Shown here: positions 1-6,241 of the stretch, piece by piece
How the letters are laid out: every line of letters starts with the position of its first letter
How positions within the stretch are numbered: the first letter of the stretch is position 1
Assembly: GCA_964425645.1 (NCBI GenBank)
Contig: CAYRNC010000042.1
Location: forward strand, 1-14,032
Reading direction: 5' to 3'
DNA length: 14,032 nt
DNA from: CAYRNC01 sp964425645
GTDB taxonomy: Bacteria; Bacillota; Clostridia; Peptostreptococcales; Anaerovoracaceae
Made by a program: the position numbers and the translations under genes
Notes under the pieces: generated by a model
The model's database searches: none
Seen by the model: the letters and a program-made list of their open reading frames with translations, nothing else
What the model was told of the DNA's origin: nothing

Positions 1-1
1 A

Positions 2-343
2 AATTATACCTTCCCAAATCGGGGTTTGTCAAGCAATTTTGCCAAAGACTTAATTGCGGCGTATAATCTGTAGGATAGTCACGGGGTTTCAGCAACAGAA
101 GGAACAAAGATTAACTCCCCGTGTTAAAATTGTTTCAGACAAAAGCAAACAAACAAGATCCTGTGGAAACTATTGTGCAATAAATTATCGTGGGAAAAGA
201 TATTTGCAAGCGTATTGAAAAAAAGGGTTTGTTAGGTATCGATCAGTTTGTAGCGGAAAAGCATCCGAAAGCTAAAAGGGGACAGAAACCTTCTGAACTG
301 GATTGAAGCAGGTCTAAACAAGATGGCAGAACTTATGGTCTAG
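2..343 (+). pseudogene. Decayed remnant of an unrecognised protein gene
   Basis: No intact reading frame covers this stretch, yet protein-like segments follow one another across all three plus frames. Bases 2-124 read through an in-frame TAG at 71-73 (KDLIAAYNL, then DSHGVSATEGTKINSP). Bases 120-156 continue in another frame (RVKIVSDKSKQ). Bases 157-306 continue in the third frame with a TAA at 181-183 (DPVETIVQ, then GKDICKRIEKKGLLGIDQF and HPKAKRGQKPSELD). From 299 the text moves to a further frame (WIEAGLNKMAELMV) and stops at 341-343. The segments join without gaps and have a coding-like composition, which suggests one gene with about three frameshifts and two stops; it may have begun before the window. 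I do not recognise the family. A less likely alternative is a real 38-residue ORF starting at GTG 190. Confidence 0.4.
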
Positions 344-521
344 CAATAAACAGCCACCAAGCTGCAGGGGATGTTCTATAGCAATCGGAAAATAAAAAAA
401 GCCAAAGCATTCTAAAGGAACATGGAAAGGAACGGCTGCGGAATTTAGCCGGATAACATTGGAGGGGTTGCAAAGCGAAAACTCCACAACAACTTGACAC
501 CATCCTGGGTAAATACATTCT

Positions 522-550
522 TTGACAAAGCAAATAATGGATGGTATGAT
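522..550 (+). promoter_or_regulatory. Sigma-70/SigA-type promoter for the formamidase operon
   Basis: TTGACA at 522-527 and TATGAT at 545-550 are separated by exactly 17 bases: a perfect -35, a one-mismatch -10 and optimal spacing. Transcription would start near 557 and give a leader of about 50 bases. A second TTGACA at 494-499 has no matching -10. The -10 hexamer overlaps a weaker sigma-54-like element at 542-557. Confidence 0.8.
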
Positions 551-557
551 ACATGCA
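542..557 (+). promoter_or_regulatory. Possible sigma-54 (-24/-12) element overlapping the sigma-70 -10
   Basis: TGGTAT followed by ATGCA places GG (543-544) and GC (555-556) exactly 10 bases apart, the invariant spacing of sigma-54 promoters. The -24 part resembles the TTGGTAT of the element at 5481-5496, but the -12 part lacks the usual TTTGC. Because a much better sigma-70 promoter occupies the same bases, this could be chance. Confidence 0.25.
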
Positions 558-607
558 TTATAAATACTCGGCCGCACACAAAAGTAGTTGAAAGGGGGAT
601 TTAAGAA

Positions 608-1495
608 ATGTTTCTATCTTCCGGTAAAGTAATTTATAGTTTTGGCAAGGATCATGCTCCTGTGCTAAAGGTAACGACTCCCGCAGTGATTGATATCGAA
701 ACGCTTGACTGTTTTTCCAATCAGCTGCGGGATCCTTCTGATACCATGGAAAAATTAGATTGGGATCGAGTTAACCCGGCCACCGGTCCCATTTATGTAA
801 AAGGAAGCGAAAAGGGTGACGCATTAAAAGTTACCATCAATCGAATCGATCTCAATGAAAAAGGCACAGTATGCTGCCTTGAGAACGAAGGAACACTGGG
901 TCATATGATAGAAGGAACCCATATCCGTATAGCCCCCATTAAAGACGGTATGGTAAATTATCTTGATTTCAATATTCCTGTAAAAAAAATGGTTGGCGTT
1001 ATCGGTGTGGCTCCTCAAGGCGAACCGATAAGCACAGGGACTCCGGGTTCCCACGGAGGAAATATGGACACATTGATGATTACAGAAGGGGCCAGCGTAT
1101 ATTTCCCGGTTGCCTATCCCGGGGCCTTATTTGCTCTTGGTGATTGCCATGCAGTTATGGGAAATGGCGAAATCGGAGTTTCCGCTATGGAATGCCCTGC
1201 CACTGTTAACCTTACTCTAGATGTAATAAAGGGAAAAGCACCGGAATATCCTATGATTGAAAATGAGGAGGCTTTTGCAACAGTTGTGTCAAGGCCCACA
1301 GCCGATGAGGCAATATCTCTGGCTACCAAACTGATGTGCCTATTTTTGGAATCGCGAATGCCGTCCTATACCCGTCCGGAGATAATAATGCTTATGAGCC
1401 TTGTAGGAAATGTTGAAATCAGTCAAGTAGTTGATCCAAACAAAACAGTTCGATTCGTTTTTCCAAAAAGATACGCCCCCGGCGTTTCTTTTTAG
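608..1495 (+). CDS. Acetamidase/formamidase family amidohydrolase
   Basis: This 295-residue protein matches the FmdA/AmdA acetamidase-formamidase family, cytoplasmic metal-dependent enzymes that hydrolyse short amides to ammonia and a carboxylate. Recognisable family blocks are NPATGPIYVKG (56-66), the MVGVIGVAP stretch (128-136), SHGGNMD (148-154) and GDCHAVMGNGE (178-188). The last two hold the Asp, His and Glu residues expected at the metal centre. Length is close to the family norm (about 300). The ATG start is preceded by AAAGGGGG at 591-598 with 9 bases of spacing. The gene is first in a likely two-gene operon with the permease 62 bases downstream. That pairing suggests the enzyme acts on, or releases nitrogen from, a compound brought in by the permease. 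The family call is firm; formamide, acetamide or a larger amide as substrate is undetermined. Confidence 0.88.
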   Translation: MFLSSGKVIYSFGKDHAPVLKVTTPAVIDIETLDCFSNQLRDPSDTMEKLDWDRVNPATGPIYVKGSEKGDALKVTINRIDLNEKGTVCCLENEGTLGHMIEGTHIRIAPIKDGMVNYLDFNIPVKKMVGVIGVAPQGEPISTGTPGSHGGNMDTLMITEGASVYFPVAYPGALFALGDCHAVMGNGEIGVSAMECPATVNLTLDVIKGKAPEYPMIENEEAFATVVSRPTADEAISLATKLMCLFLESRMPSYTRPEIIMLMSLVGNVEISQVVDPNKTVRFVFPKRYAPGVSF

Positions 1496-1524
1496 ATCAT
1501 AAATTTCTTATTTTGGTTTTATTC

Positions 1525-1542
1525 TGAACAAAATGGTGTTCA
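1525..1542 (+). promoter_or_regulatory. Dyad TGAACA-N6-TGTTCA between formamidase and permease genes
   Basis: A perfect 6-base inverted repeat with a 6-base centre lies just before the permease ribosome binding site. It could be a small operator or a weak RNA hairpin that modulates translation of the second gene. Nothing in the sequence decides between these, and a 6-base dyad can occur by chance. Confidence 0.25.
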
Positions 1543-1557
1543 AAAAGGAGGTAAGTT

Positions 1558-2913
1558 ATGTCAGAACACAAAACCTTAGAAAGTCTGGGCTATAAACAGG
1601 AATTAAAACGTACTCTTACCACGGCTGATCTGGTGGTTTACGGACTTATTTTCATGGTGCCCATCGCCCCCTTCGGGATATACGGAACGGTCATGTCCAT
1701 ATCCGAAGGGATGGTCGTACTAGCTTATATGATCGGTATGGTAGGCATGATCTTCACAGCATTCAGCTATTGGAGGATGTCTGAAGAGTTCCCTGTTTCA
1801 GGTTCGGTATACGGGTATGCAACACATGGAATAGGAAAAGGCGTGGGGTTTGTATCAGGCTGGGCCATTCTTTTAGATTACATACTTGTCCCTGCTTTGC
1901 TTTATGTTGTTGCAGCCGTTGCCCTGCAATCTGTAATACCGGGGGTTCCTTTTTGGGTTTGGGTAGTATTTTTCGTTGCATTTAACACTGTAGTAAACAT
2001 AATCGGGATTAAGTTTACATCACGTATGAACTGGATAATGCTGGTCTATGAAATTATTGTTTTTATTATTTTCTGTATTGCAGCTATTAATTATATTACG
2101 CACAACCCGGATGTCAGCTTTACTCTTAAACCGATTTTCAATCCGGACAGCTTTAGCATTGCCCTTGTGCTCAGCGCCGTTTCCGTCTGCGTGTTATCCT
2201 TCTTAGGCTTCGACGGAATCTCAACGCTGGCGGAGGAATCCAAGGGAGGAAATGATTCAATCGGTCGGGCCAGCATATGGGCCTTAGTTTTGGTTGGAGG
2301 GTTTTTCTTTGTACAAACGTATCTGGCTGCCTGTGTACTTCCCTGGGAAGGTATGTCAACATTTACCGACATCGACAGCGCATTCTACGAAGTAGCGCAG
2401 ATAGCCGGAGGGGCAAAGGTCATGTGGATATGCGCCATAGCTACCGGTCTCGCCTGGGGTATCGCTGATTGCCTTGTTGCTCAGGCTGCAATTTCAAGAA
2501 TCATATTTGCTATGGCAAGGGATGGTTTTCTTCCAAAACCCCTTGCAAAAATTCATCACAGGTTCAAAACCCCTTACGTTGCCACAATATTGATAGCCAT
2601 AATCTCCTTAATTATTACTCTCGGCTTTACCCAGGGGATACAAGATTTAGCGGAATTGATTAATTTCGGCGCTCTTTCAGCATTTATAATATTGAATTTT
2701 ACCGTAATCTATTATTTCGTTTATAAGAAAAAATCGAAACAGTATTTCAAGCATCTGGTACTTCCTATGATTGGGTTATTTGTCATAGGGATAGTCTGGT
2801 TCAGTCTGTCGGGACAAGCTATGAAGCTGGGTATTATATGGGTTATCATTGGCATCATCGTTTACAACTTTATAACTAAAATAAAGAAAAAAGACATTGA
2901 ATTAGAGGTATGA
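1558..2913 (+). CDS. APC family permease, PuuP (putrescine importer)-like
   Basis: This 451-residue, strongly hydrophobic protein has about 12 predicted membrane segments and belongs to the amino acid-polyamine-organocation superfamily of inner-membrane transporters. Several stretches recall E. coli PuuP: the first helix region around LVVYGLIFMVPIAPFGIYG (about 26-44), FPVSGSVYGYA (about 79-89) followed by GWAILLDY, the SFLGFDGISTLAEE block (about 219-232) and the HHRFKTPYVATI and LINFGALSAF stretches near the C-terminal third. E. coli PuuP is 461 residues, so length agrees. The start is supported by AAAGGAGG at 1544-1551, 6 bases before ATG. It follows the formamidase gene by 62 bases with no terminator between, so co-transcription is likely. 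Cargo could be a polyamine, amino acid or amide-bearing amine; the similarity is by memory of the family, not an alignment. Confidence 0.85.
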   Translation: MSEHKTLESLGYKQELKRTLTTADLVVYGLIFMVPIAPFGIYGTVMSISEGMVVLAYMIGMVGMIFTAFSYWRMSEEFPVSGSVYGYATHGIGKGVGFVSGWAILLDYILVPALLYVVAAVALQSVIPGVPFWVWVVFFVAFNTVVNIIGIKFTSRMNWIMLVYEIIVFIIFCIAAINYITHNPDVSFTLKPIFNPDSFSIALVLSAVSVCVLSFLGFDGISTLAEESKGGNDSIGRASIWALVLVGGFFFVQTYLAACVLPWEGMSTFTDIDSAFYEVAQIAGGAKVMWICAIATGLAWGIADCLVAQAAISRIIFAMARDGFLPKPLAKIHHRFKTPYVATILIAIISLIITLGFTQGIQDLAELINFGALSAFIILNFTVIYYFVYKKKSKQYFKHLVLPMIGLFVIGIVWFSLSGQAMKLGIIWVIIGIIVYNFITKIKKKDIELEV

Positions 2914-2983
2914 TAATGTTTGGGCCCAGCTGAAACATTTGGCTTTACAGGACAGTTCGGGAAAGACAAACGGAATACGAAAA

Positions 2984-3012
2984 CACGCCTTAGGCAGCAA
3001 CCCTAAGGCGTG
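2984..3012 (+). terminator. Probable terminator hairpin after the permease gene
   Basis: CACGCCTTAGG (2984-2994) pairs perfectly with CCTAAGGCGTG (3002-3012) around a 7-base loop, an 11-bp GC-rich stem 70 bases after the permease stop. The T-rich stretch comes late (TTTTGTTT about 3020-3027), so it is an imperfect intrinsic terminator. It is well placed to end the formamidase-permease transcript. Confidence 0.55.
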
Positions 3013-3214
3013 CCTTGGCAGTAGTTTTGTTTATCTTTTTACAAGGGGAACATTTAAAGAATGGATGTCTTAAAATATACGCAGGCGACTAAGAATAAGG
3101 CTCCGGGAAGAATGTGATGGATTGACTGTTTTTGTTTCATTATGGGATCAGTGTCGTCTATCTTTTAACTCATCACAGAATTCCTTAGCAGGGTTGATGT
3201 AAATCCTTTGCCTG

Positions 3215-3247
3215 TGTTCCGGCTGCCTCCTATGGGCAGCCGGAACA
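3215..3247. repeat. 13-bp perfect inverted repeat (hairpin)
   Basis: TGTTCCGGCTGCC (3215-3227) is the exact reverse complement of GGCAGCCGGAACA (3235-3247), with a 7-base loop. The hairpin lies 78 bases past the stop codon of the leftward gene ending at 3325. Neither strand has a T-run directly after it, so it is not a standard intrinsic terminator. It could end leftward transcription, stabilise an RNA 3' end, or be a dispersed palindromic repeat. Confidence 0.6.
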
Positions 3248-3324
3248 GCATCTATGGGTAGTTAAAATTCAAAGCCGTTTAAAATGACCGGGACGAAACT
3301 GTTAATGTATGATCAACACAAATT

Positions 3325-3891
3325 TTAATAATAATTTTGTATGAATGTAGACAGGTGATATATTTCCTGTAATTCATCGCTAAAAAGCGGGATCGTTTTC
3401 ATAACCGGGGGAAATCTAATCCAAACCAAAGCACCTGCATATGGTTTAATCTTAACTTCCAAAATACCATTCTCTTTAGAGTGTCTGATTCTTACGCTTT
3501 CAATTTCAAATTTCCTGGATGCTTCACAAATTCTGTTTATTAAAGAATCTTGTGAATTTAACCAATCAACTATGCCTGCATCTCCTTTTAATCGCTTGAA
3601 ATAGGCCCCTTCAACCCGAAATATTCCTTTGAATACACACGCTGCTTCGAAATCGGCTCCCAATGTAATATTATGCGATACAATCTTCACAGATATATTA
3701 TATAATTTAGTTAGAAATTTGTTGGATGTATCGTATCCAAACTGAATATAGTCATCAGTACCCTTTTTGTTAAGATAATATGATCCTCCTTTCAATTGCA
3801 ATGAATTATCAATTTCCTTAATCACCAATGCATGATTATGTAACATTGACTCAGCCTTTTTCTTTACGTTTTCCGATGCGAAATTTCCCAT
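3325..3891 (-). CDS. Hypothetical protein, 188 residues
   Basis: I do not recognise this protein. It is soluble in appearance, with no signal peptide and no membrane segment. It is Lys-rich and mixed in secondary-structure pattern, with an amphipathic start (residues about 5-25), a run of beta-like stretches in the middle (around SVKIVSHNITLGADF and ACVFKGIFRVEGAYFKRLKGD) and a C-terminal half rich in Ile/Val/Phe (SVRIRHSKENGILEVKIKP, then IRFPPVMKTIPLFSDE). Codon use and composition look genuine and no competing frame is convincing. The ribosome binding site is weak (a GAGAAGTGAG stretch just upstream of the ATG). It lies 153 bases downstream of the leftward permease gene and could be read through from it or have its own promoter. 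The C-terminal pattern suggests a small ligand-binding or DUF-type fold, but that is a guess. Confidence 0.65.
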   Translation of the reverse strand: MGNFASENVKKKAESMLHNHALVIKEIDNSLQLKGGSYYLNKKGTDDYIQFGYDTSNKFLTKLYNISVKIVSHNITLGADFEAACVFKGIFRVEGAYFKRLKGDAGIVDWLNSQDSLINRICEASRKFEIESVRIRHSKENGILEVKIKPYAGALVWIRFPPVMKTIPLFSDELQEIYHLSTFIQNYY

Positions 3892-4044
3892 ACACTCACT
3901 TCTCTCTTAATCCCTTCAATCAATGTTTTCCTGACATATCGTAAAAATAATTATTTGACTTTGCCGCAGGTTGCTGTCAACTGAAACAGTAAAAGAAGAG
4001 TGTTTTGATAGTTCCTTCGAGGCTGTTTCATTTTTATAGTGAGG

Positions 4045-5409
4045 TTATTCGTCAAATTTTACAGTTAAATTAGGAAGGTCTTCAAATCTCAAAGGTTTAA
4101 AACATTTTTCCTTCATCTTCAGTTTGACCCACAAAATAGAGTATGTTAAAAATAATGTTAAGGAAATCATTGTGCCTATAAACGCCACTTTTCCGGAGGT
4201 TATTATAATATATGTACAGAGTATAATACCCAGGATCTGCGGTAATGGATAGGCGGGACTTCTGAATGGTCTATGCATTTTGGGATATTTTTTTCTGAGA
4301 ATGATTAAATCCAACTGCACCACAATGTAGGAAATCATCCATGTTGCACAGGCCAATTGTATGAAGTTTATAAGTTTATCGATTTGTAAGTTGATTAAAA
4401 ACGGCATTGATAAACAAATAAATGCAAAGAAAATTCCTACCCACGGTGTTTTGAATCTCGGATGCAAATACTTAAATATACCCGGTATCATTCCCTCCCT
4501 TGAAAGTCCGTAAAGCATTCTGGGGAGCGCTGCTATGTGTGAGTCTGCGGCACTCGCACCTGCAACAATAGTAGCTGTGGCGGCAACAATCATTCCTACC
4601 CTGCCAAACATCATTTCTGCCCCTAATAATTGCGGAACATCCGATACTGCCAATATGTCAAGCGGCACGTATCTTACTATAGCTTCACCAAACACCATGT
4701 TGGTAGCGAATACGGTTGCAACACCTGCTATCATAGCTCTGGGTATATTTTTTTCCGGATTTTTTACTTCCTCAGCCAATGGACATACATACTCCATCCC
4801 CAAATAAAGGAACATTGCCCCTACCATTGACGTTGCAACAGGTGCCCATCCATACGGGGTGAAATCAACAGGTATTTTAGGTGAGATCGTTCCAATCTGT
4901 AGCAGCCCTAAAATGCCCAGTATCAATAACGCGGGCACCTTAATACCGGTCAACAGTAACTGCATATTGGCGAAAAACTCCACACCTATTAAATTTAATA
5001 CAAGAAAAAAGATTAGCAATACAGCAGCTACCATTTTATATGAAATGCCCCATAATTCCTGTATGCATAATCCTGCAACAAAGCATTCACACGATCCTGC
5101 AAATATTATCATTATTACATATCCAATTAATACTCCGAAGATAGACATCGACCTACCCATTGCCGGTAAAGTATAGTCTCCCACCATACCCGCACTTGGA
5201 ATAGCTGCCGCCAGCTCAGCGTATGACATCGCTATGCATATAGCTGCTAATCCTGCGATGGCAGCGGTGACTATAAATGCAGGGCCTACAGTTCCAAAGT
5301 AATTTGCCAGCGAAACCATCGATGTCCCGGCTACTACAAGTCCTACTGCCACACCATATGCCTGCCAAAATCCTAAAACGCGTTTTAGTTTTACTTGTGC
5401 TGCAACCAT
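4045..5409 (-). CDS. APC family amino acid/amine permease
   Basis: This 454-residue protein has about 12 hydrophobic segments and clear APC superfamily traits: a first helix with LGFWQAYGVAVGLVVAGTS (residues about 12-30), SYAELAAAIPSAG (about 62-74), the charged loop PLAEEVKNPEKNIPRA after helix 6, and HPRFKTPWVGI near helix 8-9. Its opening resembles ethanolamine-type and broad amino acid permeases more than the PuuP-like permease at 1558, so the two are not recent duplicates. The ATG follows AGGAGG on the minus strand (5414-5421). Its leader contains a sigma-54 type promoter (5481-5496), a sign of control by the activator at 7776. It diverges from the alcohol dehydrogenase gene, which has a matching promoter, so the permease probably imports the compound that this dehydrogenase pathway handles. 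Substrate unknown. Confidence 0.85.
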   Translation of the reverse strand: MVAAQVKLKRVLGFWQAYGVAVGLVVAGTSMVSLANYFGTVGPAFIVTAAIAGLAAICIAMSYAELAAAIPSAGMVGDYTLPAMGRSMSIFGVLIGYVIMIIFAGSCECFVAGLCIQELWGISYKMVAAVLLIFFLVLNLIGVEFFANMQLLLTGIKVPALLILGILGLLQIGTISPKIPVDFTPYGWAPVATSMVGAMFLYLGMEYVCPLAEEVKNPEKNIPRAMIAGVATVFATNMVFGEAIVRYVPLDILAVSDVPQLLGAEMMFGRVGMIVAATATIVAGASAADSHIAALPRMLYGLSREGMIPGIFKYLHPRFKTPWVGIFFAFICLSMPFLINLQIDKLINFIQLACATWMISYIVVQLDLIILRKKYPKMHRPFRSPAYPLPQILGIILCTYIIITSGKVAFIGTMISLTLFLTYSILWVKLKMKEKCFKPLRFEDLPNLTVKFDE

Positions 5410-5480
5410 AATAATATCCTCCTGTTATTCTTTATTTGAAATATGATATATTCGCGCATCAATTCAATATTACGTATTTC

Positions 5481-5496
5481 GCAAATCCCATACCAA
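5481..5496 (-). promoter_or_regulatory. Sigma-54 (-24/-12) promoter for the leftward permease gene
   Basis: On the minus strand the sequence reads TTGGTAT-N4-TTTGC. GG (5494-5493) and GC (5482-5481) are exactly 10 bases apart, as in sigma-54 promoters, and the element matches the consensus TTGGCAC-N4-TTTGC at nearly all conserved positions. Transcription would begin near 5469, about 60 bases before the ATG at 5409. It is nearly the same as the element driving the divergent dehydrogenase gene. Confidence 0.7.
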
Positions 5497-5569
5497 TTCA
5501 ATAGATACGTTTTATATTCTTATGTTGTTGGAATTTCAATTAATGCACTCTCTTTGCCTGGTTTATCAT

Positions 5570-5604
5570 TTGAATCTTATGAAGCTTTTCTTGAATCATG
5601 AAAT
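5570..5604. repeat. Phased direct repeat TTGAATC (candidate activator site)
   Basis: TTGAATC occurs at 5570-5576 and 5591-5597, 21 bases apart or two helical turns. Each copy is followed within a few bases by ATGAA. The pair lies about 75-100 bases upstream of the minus-strand sigma-54 promoter, the usual distance for an enhancer-binding protein. Function is inferred from position and phasing only. Confidence 0.3.
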
Positions 5605-5674
5605 TATATGCTGTTCATATTTTCGACACATGTAAGACTGTTCTCCTGCCAGAGCAGTGGATCCATGGGGACAC

Positions 5675-5720
5675 TGTATAAAATATAAACAGTTTGAACG
5701 GACTGTTCATATTTTATACA
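5675..5720. repeat. 46-base near-perfect palindrome (19-bp arms)
   Basis: TGTATAAAATATAAACAGT (5675-5693) is followed by an 8-base loop and then ACTGTTCATATTTTATACA (5702-5720). The arms are reverse complements with one A/G difference. CTGTTCATATTTT from the right arm also occurs at 5611-5623 without its partner arm. The element lies about 180 bases upstream of the minus-strand sigma-54 promoter and about 390 bases upstream of the plus-strand one. It may be an activator or repressor site, a terminator-like hairpin, or two abutting ends of a vanished insertion element. Confidence 0.7.
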
Positions 5721-5910
5721 ATATTTTATTGAAGGAACACACTCAATTGGAAAGTGCAACTCAAATGAACCCTAAAATTTTAACGCATATTTTTTATCGG
5801 AAGACTTATAAAGCCGTTTTAAGTCCTACTATACATAGCTAAAGCAACAGGATAGAACATTCTAAAATGCAATAGCTTCCGCTGAAAGTATGTAAAAAAA
5901 TTAACTCATA

Positions 5911-5950
5911 AAAGTCTCCGGAACCTGTATTCAATTTACCGGGAGCCTTT
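5911..5950. terminator. Imperfect hairpin, possibly a terminator
   Basis: AAAGTCTCCGG (5911-5921) pairs with CCGGGAGCCTTT (5939-5950), with one mismatch and one bulge around a 17-base loop. It is flanked by CATTTT on the right and, on the left, by an A-run (5894-5900) that reads as a T-run on the minus strand. No gene is seen that it would terminate, so it may insulate the divergent promoters from stray transcription. Confidence 0.3.
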
Positions 5951-6111
5951 CATTTTAGCCTGTTAAACGGAGAGGCTGCCAACCATTATGCATGCATTTT
6001 GATTATATCGTAATATCTTTGGTTATCTTTTTCTGACAATTAGCGGAGTTATTGCTATTTGAAGTCCTGTGCATTTTAAGCATCTGTAAAATTACCCGGC
6101 CTTACCTTTCG

Positions 6112-6128
6112 TTGGCATATCCTTTGCG
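6112..6128 (+). promoter_or_regulatory. Sigma-54 (-24/-12) promoter for the alcohol dehydrogenase gene
   Basis: TTGGCAT-N4-TTTGC, with GG at 6114-6115 and GC at 6126-6127 exactly 10 bases apart, is a near-consensus sigma-54 promoter. Transcription would begin near 6139 and give a leader of about 100 bases that contains the perfect palindrome GCCTTAAGGC (6171-6180). The element needs an AAA+ activator, and one is encoded downstream at 7776. Confidence 0.8.
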
Positions 6129-6241
6129 TATTGTGGTTGTTATCGCGCATCATTGTCATCTACCGGGTCGGCCTTAAGGCAACCTTGGTTTAAATTGAAT
6201 CCATCACCAATAATGTAAAAATGCACCGAGGGGGTATTATT

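Larger units (their letters stand above)
344..607. other. Intergenic region upstream of the formamidase gene
   Basis: Together with the remnant before it, this makes about 600 bases without an intact gene. Bases 344-410 may still hold a tail of the decayed gene. The segment 487-607 carries the promoter signals and ribosome binding site of the gene at 608. A minus-strand open frame across 314-577 has no ribosome binding site and reads like an antisense shadow. Confidence 0.6.
2914..3324. other. Convergent intergenic region with two strong hairpins
   Basis: This 411-base stretch separates the rightward permease gene from the leftward hypothetical gene. It contains two perfect inverted repeats (2984-3012 and 3215-3247, listed separately). 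I see no protein frame with a ribosome binding site and no tRNA-like fold. The region between the hairpins looks unstructured. Confidence 0.6.
5410..6241. other. Long divergent regulatory region
   Basis: About 830 bases without a convincing gene separate two divergent genes that both have sigma-54 type promoters. Besides those promoters the region holds a 46-base palindrome (5675-5720), a repeated CTGTTCATATTTT (5611-5623 and 5703-5715), phased TTGAATC repeats (5570-5576 and 5591-5597), an AATTCAATA pair (5461-5469 and 5495-5503) and an imperfect hairpin (5911-5950). Activator binding sites for both promoters are expected here. A 61-codon plus-strand frame at 5657-5842 lacks a ribosome binding site and runs through the palindrome, so I do not call it. 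Confidence 0.6.

Noticed and set aside
314..577. Minus-strand frame of 87 codons opposite the formamidase promoter
   Set aside because: It overlaps strong promoter elements on the other strand, lacks a ribosome binding site and has a Cys/Phe-rich composition typical of antisense shadows.
3975..4030. Inverted repeat TGAAACAG/CTGTTTCA as terminator of the leftward permease gene
   Set aside because: The stem is only 8 bp with a loop of about 33 bases and has no adjacent T-run on the minus strand, so support is too weak.
5657..5842. 61-codon plus-strand open frame in the divergent region
   Set aside because: It has no ribosome binding site, runs straight through the 46-base palindrome, and the peptide has no coding-like pattern.
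6221..6241. Upstream ATG of the dehydrogenase gene
   Set aside because: The seven extra codons include the ribosome binding site of the ATG at 6242, and the shorter protein matches the family length.
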